A DNA stretch of 45,773 bases from Bacteroidaceae bacterium (GTDB lineage: Bacteria > Bacteroidota > Bacteroidia > Bacteroidales > Bacteroidaceae): positions 1 to 45,773 of the forward strand of contig JAGCNZ010000103.1 in assembly GCA_017645655.1 (NCBI GenBank), read 5' to 3'. Below, piece after piece: positions 1-7,447 of this stretch; position 1 is the first letter of the stretch, and each line of letters starts with the position of its first letter. The notes beneath the pieces were generated by a model. The model did no database searches, was not told where the DNA came from, and worked only from the letters and a program-made list of their open reading frames with translations. A program made the position numbers and the translations under genes.

Positions 1-849
1 GTAGGCCTTGTCCTTCTCCTCGCGTGTACCTTTCTTCGAGAAGATGTTGACGAGTTCGTCGCGCTTGTACTCGGTGAAGAGCTGCGCCACCTTAGTCATG
101 TTCTTTGCTTTATTGGCTTCTTCAAGCAGGTCGAGCGCGTCGGCTATAGCGGCACGTGCACTGTCCGGGACTTCCGACATGCGGTCGAGACCCTTGCGAT
201 GATAGATATAGTTGAACTCGCGCATGCACTCCATCGAGCCGTCGATGTAGTCGTTCAGCAAAGCGAAACGGTTGCCGCTGTCACCAAAAGCCTTCCATCC
301 AGGGAAGCCCATGCTTTCGCCTGCAGTAGCGATGTCTTCGGCTGTATGGAAGCAATCGGTTCCTCCCATCGGAGCCATCGTGTCGAGATCCATACCTATT
401 ATCATATAGGCGTAGTAAGCAAGGAGCGCCACGAGGTTGTTGTCAATCTGGTTTGCTTGATACTCGAGCTGGTCGAACTCGCCGAACTCGAAGGTAAAGT
501 CGCCATCGTTCACGGAATAGGCAACGGTGTTGTAAGTGCTGCCATAAACGGGACGGATGCTATTCATGAGCAAAGTGCACTCGAAGGAGTTCGCATCTTG
601 GTCGTATTTATTGACCGTGATGTTGAAGTTGCACTGTATCTTCTCGTTCTCACGGAAAGGAATCTCCGTCCACTTGTGGTTGTTGAGGAAGTCCGTCAGC
701 TTTGTCTGCAACGACTCGAACACCTCGGTTCTTGTGCCCTCTATCTTTGTGGAGTTGATAGTCACACGTGCCTCAAGCTCCTGAGCGCTCAAGAAGTGAA
801 AGGTGAAGAGTGAAAAGTGAAAAATAAGAAGAACTATTAGGCGTTTCAT
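1..849 (-). CDS. porD: DUF4835 / PorD-like protein, 3' end outside window
   Basis: The reading frame opens with ATG at 849 and runs off the left edge after about 283 codons, so the C-terminus is missing. It begins MKRLIVLLIFHF and has a cleavable signal peptide ending near LSAQ. The mature part (ELEARVTINSTKI..., later FNITVNKYDQ and a C-terminal RAAIADALDLLEEANKAK) matches the DUF4835 family, called PorD in some annotations and linked to type IX secretion. That role is family knowledge and not shown here. The start lies 4 nt after the coaBC stop, so it is the last visible gene of a dnaN-to-porD block that usually continues to recN. The signal-peptide codons contain a 7-bp tandem repeat (796-830). 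Confidence 0.8.
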   Translation of the reverse strand, partial: MKRLIVLLIFHFSLFTFHFLSAQELEARVTINSTKIEGTRTEVFESLQTKLTDFLNNHKWTEIPFRENEKIQCNFNITVNKYDQDANSFECTLLMNSIRPVYGSTYNTVAYSVNDGDFTFEFGEFDQLEYQANQIDNNLVALLAYYAYMIIGMDLDTMAPMGGTDCFHTAEDIATAGESMGFPGWKAFGDSGNRFALLNDYIDGSMECMREFNYIYHRKGLDRMSEVPDSARAAIADALDLLEEANKAKNMTKVAQLFTEYKRDELVNIFSKKGTREEKDKAY

Positions 850-879
850 TTAACTATGAACTATGAATTATGAACTCAA
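796..879. repeat. Two heptamer repeats at the coaBC / porD junction
   Basis: GTGAAAG-type units (796-830) lie in the porD signal-peptide codons. AACTATG, AACTATG, AATTATG (852-872) cover the coaBC stop codon. Confidence 0.8.
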
Positions 880-2062
880 CAATATCTTTCGCCACTTCCC
901 TCTTTGTCTTGGTGTCGTAAGCCGTCAGGTCATTGTGGCGGTTGATAATAGTCACTTTGTTTGTATCGACGCGGAAGCCTGCACCTTTGTCCTGAAGACT
1001 GTTCATCACAATGAAGTCGAGGTTCTTGCGCTCCATCTTGTCCTGGGCATTCTGGAGCTCGTTGTCCGTCTCGAGTGCAAAGCCCACGAGCATTTGCTTC
1101 TTTTTCTTCATCGCCCCAAGGGCTGCGGCAATGTCTTGAGTGGGTTGCAGTTCGAGCCTGAGGTTGTCGCTCTTCCGCTTTATCTTCTTGTCGGCAGTCG
1201 TCTTCGGTGTGAAGTCCGCAACTGCAGCACAGAGAATGCCTATGTCTGCTTTGGGAAAATGTTTGGTTGCAGCCTCGTACATCTCCCGAGCGCTCTCCAC
1301 ATCAATCCTTTTGATGGAGGGATGCATTGTTGTCAAAGAGACAGGACCGCTTATGAGTGTTACCTCAGCGCCCTGCTCGGCACAAACCTCGGCAAGGGCA
1401 AAGCCCATCTTTCCGCTGCTGTAATTGCCGATGAAGCGAACCGGGTCAATCTTCTCGTAAGTAGGTCCAGCCGTGATGAGCACCTTCTTTCCGCTCAGCT
1501 TCTGTTGCTTTGCAAAGAACTGCTCGAGGGCTTCCACAATCTTCTCCGGCTCTTCCATACGACCTTTGCCCTCGAGCTTAGAAGCGAGGAAGCCTGTTCC
1601 CGGTTCGATGATGTGGTTGCCGTAGCTTTGAAGCGTTTTGAGGTTGCTTTGAGTGGAAGGATGGGCATACATGTCGAGGTCCATTGCAGGAGCGACAAAC
1701 ACAGGTGCTCTCATGCTAAGATAAGTGGTAACAAGCATGTTGTCGGCAATGCCGTTTGCCATCTTGCCAATTGTGCTTGCAGAAGCAGGAGCGACGAGCA
1801 TCGCATCTGCCCACAGCCCGAGACTGACGTGAGAATGCCAACTTCCGTCGCGACGGTCGAAGAACTCGCTGACGACAGGCTTTTGTGTCAAGGTGGCAAG
1901 CGTGAGAGGCGTGATGAACTCCTTTGCCGAGGGGGTCATCACGACCTGTACCTCTGCACCTTTCTTGATGAGAAGCCGGGCAAGGATGCACGCTTTATAG
2001 GCTGCTATGCTTCCTGTAATGCCGAGTACTATCTTTTTATTTTCCAGCATATTTAAGTGCAA
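854..2062 (-). CDS. coaBC: Bifunctional phosphopantothenoylcysteine decarboxylase / phosphopantothenate-cysteine ligase
   Basis: This enzyme of coenzyme A synthesis ligates cysteine to 4'-phosphopantothenate (CoaB) and decarboxylates the product (CoaC). The 402-residue length is normal. The N-terminal CoaC flavoprotein part shows GITGSIAAYKA (14-24), His78 and ASTIGKMANGIADN (95-108). The C-terminal CoaB part shows AGPTYEKIDPVRFIGN, NYSSGKMG and the AAVADF motif. Two CoaC positions known to matter in E. coli differ: the PxMNxxMW motif reads PAMDLDMY (125-132), and the Cys of the substrate-clamp LACG..GxGRM reads LASKLEGKGRM. I believe this variant is common in Bacteroidetes. The start overlaps the exonuclease 3' end by 26 bp; an inner ATG at 2050 is possible. 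The C-terminal FIIHSS is encoded by a heptamer repeat. Confidence 0.93.
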   Translation of the reverse strand: MHLNMLENKKIVLGITGSIAAYKACILARLLIKKGAEVQVVMTPSAKEFITPLTLATLTQKPVVSEFFDRRDGSWHSHVSLGLWADAMLVAPASASTIGKMANGIADNMLVTTYLSMRAPVFVAPAMDLDMYAHPSTQSNLKTLQSYGNHIIEPGTGFLASKLEGKGRMEEPEKIVEALEQFFAKQQKLSGKKVLITAGPTYEKIDPVRFIGNYSSGKMGFALAEVCAEQGAEVTLISGPVSLTTMHPSIKRIDVESAREMYEAATKHFPKADIGILCAAVADFTPKTTADKKIKRKSDNLRLELQPTQDIAAALGAMKKKKQMLVGFALETDNELQNAQDKMERKNLDFIVMNSLQDKGAGFRVDTNKVTIINRHNDLTAYDTKTKREVAKDIVEFIIHSS

Positions 2063-2804
2063 GACGTTCGAGTGTTTGTTTCGTATTCATCGTGAAATCG
2101 CCCTGCAACATCCATACCTTATAGTTAGGGTCTTTCTTGAGGACATCCTTCACGGCCCTGCCTTTGTACTTGCCGAAGTTGATAATCTCGACTCCATTCT
2201 CGTCATAGACAAAGCGGCAAGCTAAGTCAACACCCTTTTGCAGCTGTGTAAAGTCGGCAAGATAGGCGACATCATTCTTCAGCTCGGGATAGCGATCGAG
2301 CTGAGCTTCGAGGACTTCAAGCGTGGCCCGTGTGTCGGCAAGCGCGCTATGAGCATTCTCGAGGTCCTTTCCGCAATAGAACTTATAGGCAGCCACGAGC
2401 GTTCGTTGTTCCATCTTATGAAAGATATTCTGCACATCCACAAGTTTCTTCTCATGGATATGGATGTCAATACCGCAAAGAGCGAACTCCTCGGCAAGCA
2501 TTGGCACATCGAACTTGTTGCTGTTGTATCCTGCGAGGTCACAGCCTTCGAAGACTTTCGCCAGTTCCTCTGCTTTCTCCGCAAAGGTGTGACAGTCCTT
2601 TACATCTTTGTCTGTAATGCCATGAACATCGCTTGCCTCCTTGGGAATTGGCATTCCAGGATTGAAACGAAGCGTTTCCGCTCTTTCGTTTCCATTAGGC
2701 TCGAGGCGAATGTAACATAGTTCTACGATATGGTCCTTGCCTATAACAAGTCCTGTCGTCTCGAGGTCGAAGAAGATGATTGGTCTTTCGAGCTTGAGTT
2801 TCAT
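2037..2804 (-). CDS. DnaQ-like DEDDh 3'-5' exonuclease with ExoX-like C-terminal domain
   Basis: A 255-residue exonuclease of the DnaQ fold. ExoI is FFDLETTG (Asp13, Glu15), ExoII is GYNSNKFDVPML (Asp99), and ExoIII is HSALADTRATLE (His152, Asp157), so all DEDDh residues are present. Residues from about 195 form a small extra domain (NFGKYKGRAVKDVL...YKVWMLQGDF) resembling the C-terminal domain of exodeoxyribonuclease X. It may act as a proofreading or repair exonuclease; this fits its place just after dnaN but is inference. It is followed by coaBC with a 26-bp overlap. The 133-bp gap to dnaN carries an inverted pair of heptamer repeats and a possible TAGTTTTG box at 2863-2870. Confidence 0.88.
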   Translation of the reverse strand: MKLKLERPIIFFDLETTGLVIGKDHIVELCYIRLEPNGNERAETLRFNPGMPIPKEASDVHGITDKDVKDCHTFAEKAEELAKVFEGCDLAGYNSNKFDVPMLAEEFALCGIDIHIHEKKLVDVQNIFHKMEQRTLVAAYKFYCGKDLENAHSALADTRATLEVLEAQLDRYPELKNDVAYLADFTQLQKGVDLACRFVYDENGVEIINFGKYKGRAVKDVLKKDPNYKVWMLQGDFTMNTKQTLERLALKYAGK

Positions 2805-2813
2805 CGCTATATT

Positions 2814-2935
2814 AATTCATAATTCTCAATTCATAATTCATAATTATTTGCCTCGAGTAATTCAAAACTACTTCTTCCACCAACTTAGGGCGTAGCTTTA
2901 ATTATAAATTATGAATTATGAATTGTAAATTGACT
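2814..2935. repeat. Inverted pair of heptamer repeats between dnaN and exonuclease
   Basis: AATTCAT units (2814-2848) face ATTATGA units (2901-2935). A perfect 19-bp match (2827-2845 with 2907-2925) can form a stem around 61 nt. Confidence 0.8.
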
Positions 2936-2937
2936 TG

Positions 2938-4062
2938 TTAGTCTTCTACGCGCATCGGCATGAGGAGCATCAGCACCTCGTCTTCGGGATTCTCGTCGGC
3001 AGGGCGAATCACGCCGGGACGGCTTGGGTCGGCCACTTCAATCTTGAGTGTCTCACTATCCAGGATGCCAGCAATCTCGAGCAGGAATGTGCAGCTGAAG
3101 CCGATGCTGATGGGGTTGCTTGTGTATTCGCAGAGGATAAATTCCTCGGCACGAGTAGCGTATTCGTTGTCCTGACCAGTCAACTTGATGTTGTTATTAC
3201 CCAGTTCCACCTTAACGAGGCCGCTGCTCTGGTTGCAGAAGACGCTGACACGCTTCAATGCACTGATTAAAGCCTGACGGTCGACGCGTGCTGAGAAGGG
3301 ATTGTTCTCTGGAATAACGGCGTTGTAGTTGGGGTAACGACCTTCGATGAGACGGAAGTGCATCGTCATATCGGCAGAAGTGATTGTAGCTTTCTCGTTG
3401 TCGAAAGCGATGGTGATGTTCTCTTCGTCCTTTGTCAGGACAGCCTTCAGGATGGCTGAAACCTTCTTCTGAAGGATGAAACCTGCCGTAAGTCCGCTTT
3501 GAACGGTACGGTTTGTGTTGCGAACCAACTTGCGTCCATCGGTGCCGGCAAACACGATGCAGTCGGGCTTGATGTCCACATAGATGCCGTTCATCACGAG
3601 ACGGATCTCGTCGTTGGCAGTTGCGAAGAGACAACGATTGATGCCATTGAGCAGGACACTTGCGGGAAGTTCGATGCGAGTGGCATCGTCGCCGACAGTC
3701 TTAGCCAAAGGATAAGGTGCAGCATCCATTGCCATCACGACGAACGAACCAGAGTTGTGAACAACCTTCACCTCCTGAGTTTCGGGATTATAGCCGATGT
3801 TGAGGGGTTGTTCAGCCAGTTCCTTCATCGACTCGATGAGCGTCTTTGCGGGAATGCAGAAGCGAGCATCGCCGGTTTGCTCAATGGCGGGAACTGTCGT
3901 GATGAAATACTTTTCGCTGTCTGAAGCGGTAATAGTGATAGTGCCACCAGCAACATCGAGCAGGAAACAATCCAGAATAGGCATAGAGTTCTTGCTTGCC
4001 ATCACCTTGCTGGCAGCAGTCAGGCGGCCATAAAGAGCCGTGCTTGATACTTTGAAGTTCAT
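2938..4062 (-). CDS. dnaN: DNA polymerase III beta subunit (sliding clamp)
   Basis: A full-length 374-residue clamp that encircles DNA and tethers the replicative polymerase. The N-terminus MNFKVSSTALYGRLTAASKV, the central NRTVQSGLTAGFILQKK segment and the C-terminal LLMPMRVED (family consensus MPMR) identify it. It is the first gene of the minus-strand block dnaN / exonuclease / coaBC / porD, divergent from the DUF3127 gene. A clear -7 box (TATCTTTG on the minus strand, 4117-4124) lies about 55 bp upstream and is enclosed by a perfect 9-bp inverted repeat (4108-4116 / 4133-4141), a candidate operator. Confidence 0.97.
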   Translation of the reverse strand: MNFKVSSTALYGRLTAASKVMASKNSMPILDCFLLDVAGGTITITASDSEKYFITTVPAIEQTGDARFCIPAKTLIESMKELAEQPLNIGYNPETQEVKVVHNSGSFVVMAMDAAPYPLAKTVGDDATRIELPASVLLNGINRCLFATANDEIRLVMNGIYVDIKPDCIVFAGTDGRKLVRNTNRTVQSGLTAGFILQKKVSAILKAVLTKDEENITIAFDNEKATITSADMTMHFRLIEGRYPNYNAVIPENNPFSARVDRQALISALKRVSVFCNQSSGLVKVELGNNNIKLTGQDNEYATRAEEFILCEYTSNPISIGFSCTFLLEIAGILDSETLKIEVADPSRPGVIRPADENPEDEVLMLLMPMRVED

Positions 4063-4107
4063 AAAATTATTTTATATTTGAGGATTTACATTTTGCTATT
4101 TGCTAAT

Positions 4108-4141
4108 TTCGCACGACAAAGATAGTTTTTTTTCGTGCGAA
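4108..4141 (-). promoter_or_regulatory. Inverted repeat around the dnaN -7 box
   Basis: TTCGCACGA (4108-4116) and TCGTGCGAA (4133-4141) are perfect 9-bp arms. The 16-bp centre contains the minus-strand -7 box TATCTTTG (4117-4124). Candidate operator. Confidence 0.65.
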
Positions 4142-4183
4142 GACAAAGAAAAGATGAGAAAAAAACACGCAAAAAGAAAAAAA

Positions 4184-4211
4184 CTCTATTCTCTAATCCC
4201 TAATCTCTAAT
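4184..4211. repeat. Heptamer repeat, CTCTAAT type
   Basis: CTCTATT, CTCTAAT, CCCTAAT, CTCTAAT directly upstream of the DUF3127 promoter box. Confidence 0.85.
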
Positions 4212-4219
4212 CTTTTTCG

Positions 4220-4227
4220 TATCTTTG
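4220..4227 (+). promoter_or_regulatory. -7 box of the DUF3127 gene
   Basis: TATCTTTG, 39 nt before the ATG at 4267. Confidence 0.7.
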
Positions 4228-4266
4228 CAGCCAAATTGTAACAACAAACACACAACAGACATACAA

Positions 4267-4671
4267 ATGGAATTAACAGGAAAGATTATTGCAGAGTTCA
4301 ACGAAAGAGGTGGAGTTAGCAACAGAACAGGCAACGAATGGAAGGCTAAGTCATACGTTTTGGAAGTCCCCGGAGATTATCCACGCAAGTTGGTCTTCGA
4401 CGTATTTGGTGTTGACCGCCTTCAAGCCTTCAATATACAGATTGGTGAAACCTTGACAGTTCACTTCGACATCGACGCTCACGAATACAACGGACGCTGG
4501 TTCAACGACATTCGCGCCTTCCGCATCGACCGCGGTCAGGCCGCTCCCGCACCTGCTCCGGAAGCCGCTCCCGCTCCTGAAGCCCCGGCAAGTCCTGCCG
4601 CTCCTCAGGTTGACCCTGCTGCGACGATTCCCTTCGAGGCACCATCTGCAACGGATGAACTGCCATTCTAA
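4267..4671 (+). CDS. DUF3127 OB-fold protein with SSB-like C-terminal tip
   Basis: 134 residues starting MELTGKIIAEFNERGG. An in-frame ORF extends upstream to 4225, but that overlaps the -7 box (4220-4227), so the ATG at 4267 is chosen. Residues 1-95 match DUF3127, a Bacteroidetes single-stranded-DNA-binding-like OB fold. They are followed by an Ala/Pro-rich linker (about 96-125) and the acidic-hydrophobic tip DELPF, which resembles the DDIPF-type tip with which SSB recruits replication proteins. It is divergent from dnaN. A role in ssDNA handling is inference from fold, tail and neighbourhood. Confidence 0.85.
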   Translation: MELTGKIIAEFNERGGVSNRTGNEWKAKSYVLEVPGDYPRKLVFDVFGVDRLQAFNIQIGETLTVHFDIDAHEYNGRWFNDIRAFRIDRGQAAPAPAPEAAPAPEAPASPAAPQVDPAATIPFEAPSATDELPF

Positions 4672-4678
4672 AGCCTTT

Positions 4679-4752
4679 GGCTCCGTAGCTTAGCTGTATA
4701 GAGCGTCAGATTCCGGTTCTGAAGGTCCTGGGTTAGAATCCCAGCGGAGTCA
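4679..4752 (+). tRNA. tRNA-Arg (anticodon CCG)
   Basis: A complete cloverleaf can be drawn: acceptor GGCTCCG with CGGAGTC, D stem GCTT/GAGC, anticodon stem TCAGA/TCTGA with loop TTCCGGT (anticodon CCG, reads CGG), and T stem CTGGG/CCCAG. The discriminator is A4752 and CCA is not encoded. It lies 7 nt after the DUF3127 stop and is probably co-transcribed. A strong terminator follows. Confidence 0.95.
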
Positions 4753-4765
4753 CTTTCTCACGATA

Positions 4766-4793
4766 AGGCTGCATGAAGAATGCGGCCTTTTTT
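4766..4793 (+). terminator. Rho-independent terminator after tRNA-Arg
   Basis: AGGCTGCAT pairs with ATGCGGCCT (9 bp, one G-U), loop GAAGA, followed by a run of T. Confidence 0.9.
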
Positions 4794-5296
4794 GTTTTAT
4801 AAGCAATCCTATACCTATATATTATAATATGTGTGAGCTATTCATTCACGCTGAAATTGTCATGGAAATTCATGATTTTTACCCGATTTCCTTGCGATAT
4901 TTGGAAGCGAAAAGCGTCGAGGCTGAATAAAACGCAGTATTTGGCGGTTTAGGCGATACTTGATTATCAGATACTTAACACTAAATATGCATGTAATAAT
5001 AGTGGTTTATGCACAAAAACAACGTGTTTCGAGGCCCATTTCGACATGTTAAAATGGGATTTTCGACGTGTGAAGTTGGCAAACATAACGTGTGATGTTG
5101 ACAAAGTTCACGTGTGAAGTTTCAAAATCTGACGTTTCGAGGTCGAAAATGAGACGTTAGAAAAAAATCTTTACAACTTTTTGCGTCGATTCGCACATAG
5201 TGGTTTGTAAAGTATTTTCCTGTGTTTGGAGAGTTGAATCAAAAGAATATTTTAATTTTTTTCAACTTTCATCTTTTAATTTTTAATTAAAATTCG
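4794..5296. other. Long noncoding spacer upstream of tex
   Basis: About 500 bp with no plausible gene on either strand. It holds the seven-unit 22-bp array (5016-5160), two copies of an ATAGTGGTTT word (near 5000 and 5198) and AT-rich DNA with AGTTGAA/TTCAACT arms near 5232-5267. I recognise no RNA family in 4800-5010. Confidence 0.6.
5016..5160. repeat. 22-bp ACGTG array A (7 units)
   Basis: Cores start at 5022, 5044, 5066, 5088, 5110, 5132 and 5154, exactly 22 bp apart. They read ACGTG, ACATG, ACGTG, ACGTG, ACGTG, ACGTT, ACGTT. The spacers are degenerate, with recurring words such as GAAGTT and CAAA. It lies between the tRNA terminator and tex. Confidence 0.9.
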
Positions 5297-5304
5297 TATC
5301 TTTG
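5297..5304 (+). promoter_or_regulatory. -7 box of tex
   Basis: TATCTTTG, 22 nt before the tex start. Confidence 0.7.
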
Positions 5305-5326
5305 CAAACTGTAAGCGGAAAAAAGA

Positions 5327-7444
5327 ATGAACTACAAACTGATTGCCGAGAGAACAGGCCTCAAAGAGAAGTACGTGCAACAAGTCGTCGATTTGCTGCA
5401 GGACGGGGCTACTGTGCCGTTTATCAGCCGTTATCGCAAAGAAGCGACCGGCGGAATGACGGACGTAGAAGTGGCTCAGGTGGCTGCTGAACTCGACAAC
5501 GTGAACGAGCTTGAGCACCGCAAGGAGTTCATTCTTTCAGCCATCGAGGCACAGGAAAAACTCACTCCAGAACTGCGAAAGCGTATCGAGGAATGTTGGG
5601 ACGCAACCACTTTGGAAGACATCTATCTCCCCTACAAGCAGAAGCGCAGGACTCGTGCTCAAGTCGCTCGTGAAGCCGGACTGGAGCCTCTCGCCGATGC
5701 TATCATGAAGCAGCCAAACACGCCCTTGCATGTGTTGATTCGAAATGCCAAATTCAAGGAAGGATTAAGCGAGGAAGAGGCTCTGCAAGGGGCAAAAGAT
5801 ATTATTGCTGAACGCGTGAGTGAGGACGAACGTGCAAGGCAAACCCTGAGAACGACCTTCTCGATTCATGCTCAGATATGCAGCAAAGTCATCAAAGGCA
5901 AAGATGTTGATGGCCAGAATTATCGTGATTACTTCGACTGGCAAGAACCCCTGAAACGTTGCTCCAGCCATCGCTTGCTGGCTATGCGTCGAGGCGAAGC
6001 AGAAGGCATCTTGCGTGTCAGCATCTGTGTTGACGATGAGCCGGCAATGGAACGAATAGCGAGGCAGTTCGTCAGAGGCAATAATGAATGCAGTCAGGCC
6101 GTGTTGGAAGCCGTCGAGGACGGTTACAAACGACTCCTCGAACCCAGCATCAGCAACGAGTTTGGTGCTTCGTCGAAGCAAAAAGCAGATGCGGAAGCCA
6201 TCCGAGTATTCGTTAGTAATTTGGAACAACTCCTCATGGCATCGCCTCTCGGACAGAAGCGAGTCATGGCGATTGACCCGGGTTTCCGAACAGGTTGCAA
6301 GGTTGTCTGTCTCGATGCGGAAGGTAATCTCCTGCATCATGACGTAATCTTCCCGCATCCCCCTCGTGCTGAGCGCGTTAAGGCGATGCTGACTGTCCAG
6401 AATCTTGTCGAGAAGTATGGCATTCAGGCCATCAGTATAGGCAACGGAACGGCTGGTCGTGAGACGGAAGATTTCGTGCGACACCTTGACCTTCCCGATG
6501 GTGTGGAAGTTTATAGCGTGAGCGAAGACGGAGCCAGCATCTATAGTGCAAGCGAGATTGCACGTGAAGAGTTCCCCAACGAGGACGTGACTGTTCGCGG
6601 AGCCGTCAGCATAGGTCGTCGATTGATGGACCCTCTTGCAGAACTCGTAAAGATAGATCCGTCGAGTATCGGCGTGGGTCAGTACCAGAAAGACGTCAAT
6701 CAAACGGCTCTGAGAAAGAGTCTCGAGGATACCGTCGTCAATTGTGTGAACAGAGTTGGCGTGAACCTCAATACGGCTTCACAATGGTTGTTGACTTACG
6801 TGAGCGGTCTCGGACCTTCGCTTGCCCAGAATATCGTTCGCTATCGACGTGAGAATGGGCCTTTCCACTCGAGAAAAGAGTTGATGAAAGTGCCGCGTCT
6901 TGGAGCAAAAGCCTTCGAGCAATCTGCTGGTTTCCTTCGCATAAAAGGTGGAGACGAGCCGCTCGATAATAGCGCAGTTCACCCCGAAAGATACGACTTG
7001 GTTGCGCAAATGGCTCGCGACCAAAAGTGTTCTGTGACAGAACTTATGGCCGACAAGGCTTTAAGGGACAAGATAGATGTCAATCGTTACGTGAGTGATG
7101 AGGTGGGACTCCCTACCCTTCGCGACATCATGACTGAACTCGACAAGCCAGGTCTCGACCCTCGGCAGCCGCTTCAAGCCTTTTCCTTCGACCCGACAGT
7201 ACATGAAATAACCGACCTTCGCGAGGGAATGGTGCTGCCAGGCATCGTGACGAACATCACCAACTTTGGTGCCTTCGTCGATATAGGCGTTCACATCAAG
7301 GGCTTGGTGCACGTCTCGCAACTTGCCGACCACTATGTTAAAGACCCCACAACCGTTGTAAAAGTGCAACAGCAGGTAATGGTGCGAGTCGTAGGAGTAG
7401 ATTTACAAAGAGAACGCATCTCGCTAAGTATGAAGAAACTATAA
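5327..7444 (+). CDS. tex: Tex family RNA-binding transcription accessory protein
   Basis: 705 residues, full length. Order: N-terminal helical region (MNYKLIAERTGLKEKYVQQV, TVPFISRYRKEATGGM), YqgF/RNase H-like fold near residue 310 (RVMAIDPGFRTGCKV), helix-hairpin-helix region near 490-550 (NIVRYRRENGPFHSRKEL), and a C-terminal S1 RNA-binding domain from about 630 (GIVTNITNFGAFVDIGVH). Tex proteins bind nucleic acid and influence transcription; the exact mechanism is unsettled. A -7 box TATCTTTG (5297-5304) precedes the start. radA begins 3 nt after the stop, so the two are co-transcribed. Confidence 0.96.
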   Translation: MNYKLIAERTGLKEKYVQQVVDLLQDGATVPFISRYRKEATGGMTDVEVAQVAAELDNVNELEHRKEFILSAIEAQEKLTPELRKRIEECWDATTLEDIYLPYKQKRRTRAQVAREAGLEPLADAIMKQPNTPLHVLIRNAKFKEGLSEEEALQGAKDIIAERVSEDERARQTLRTTFSIHAQICSKVIKGKDVDGQNYRDYFDWQEPLKRCSSHRLLAMRRGEAEGILRVSICVDDEPAMERIARQFVRGNNECSQAVLEAVEDGYKRLLEPSISNEFGASSKQKADAEAIRVFVSNLEQLLMASPLGQKRVMAIDPGFRTGCKVVCLDAEGNLLHHDVIFPHPPRAERVKAMLTVQNLVEKYGIQAISIGNGTAGRETEDFVRHLDLPDGVEVYSVSEDGASIYSASEIAREEFPNEDVTVRGAVSIGRRLMDPLAELVKIDPSSIGVGQYQKDVNQTALRKSLEDTVVNCVNRVGVNLNTASQWLLTYVSGLGPSLAQNIVRYRRENGPFHSRKELMKVPRLGAKAFEQSAGFLRIKGGDEPLDNSAVHPERYDLVAQMARDQKCSVTELMADKALRDKIDVNRYVSDEVGLPTLRDIMTELDKPGLDPRQPLQAFSFDPTVHEITDLREGMVLPGIVTNITNFGAFVDIGVHIKGLVHVSQLADHYVKDPTTVVKVQQQVMVRVVGVDLQRERISLSMKKL

Positions 7445-7447
7445 ACG

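Noticed and set aside
199-813. 204-codon plus-strand ORF
   Set aside because: The opposite strand encodes a DUF4835 protein with a signal peptide in an operon position.
863-2056. 397-codon plus-strand ORF
   Set aside because: It is antisense to coaBC, which has clear family motifs; long antisense frames arise from codon bias here.
4800-5010. Possible riboswitch or small RNA upstream of tex
   Set aside because: No conserved aptamer motif or stable structure is recognisable, and no ligand-related gene follows.
5016-5160. Possible CRISPR array because of regularly spaced repeats
   Set aside because: The conserved core is only 5-6 bp, the spacers are related to each other, the period is 22 bp and there are no cas genes.
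5765-6703. 312-codon minus-strand ORF
   Set aside because: It is antisense to tex; composition follows the shadow frame.
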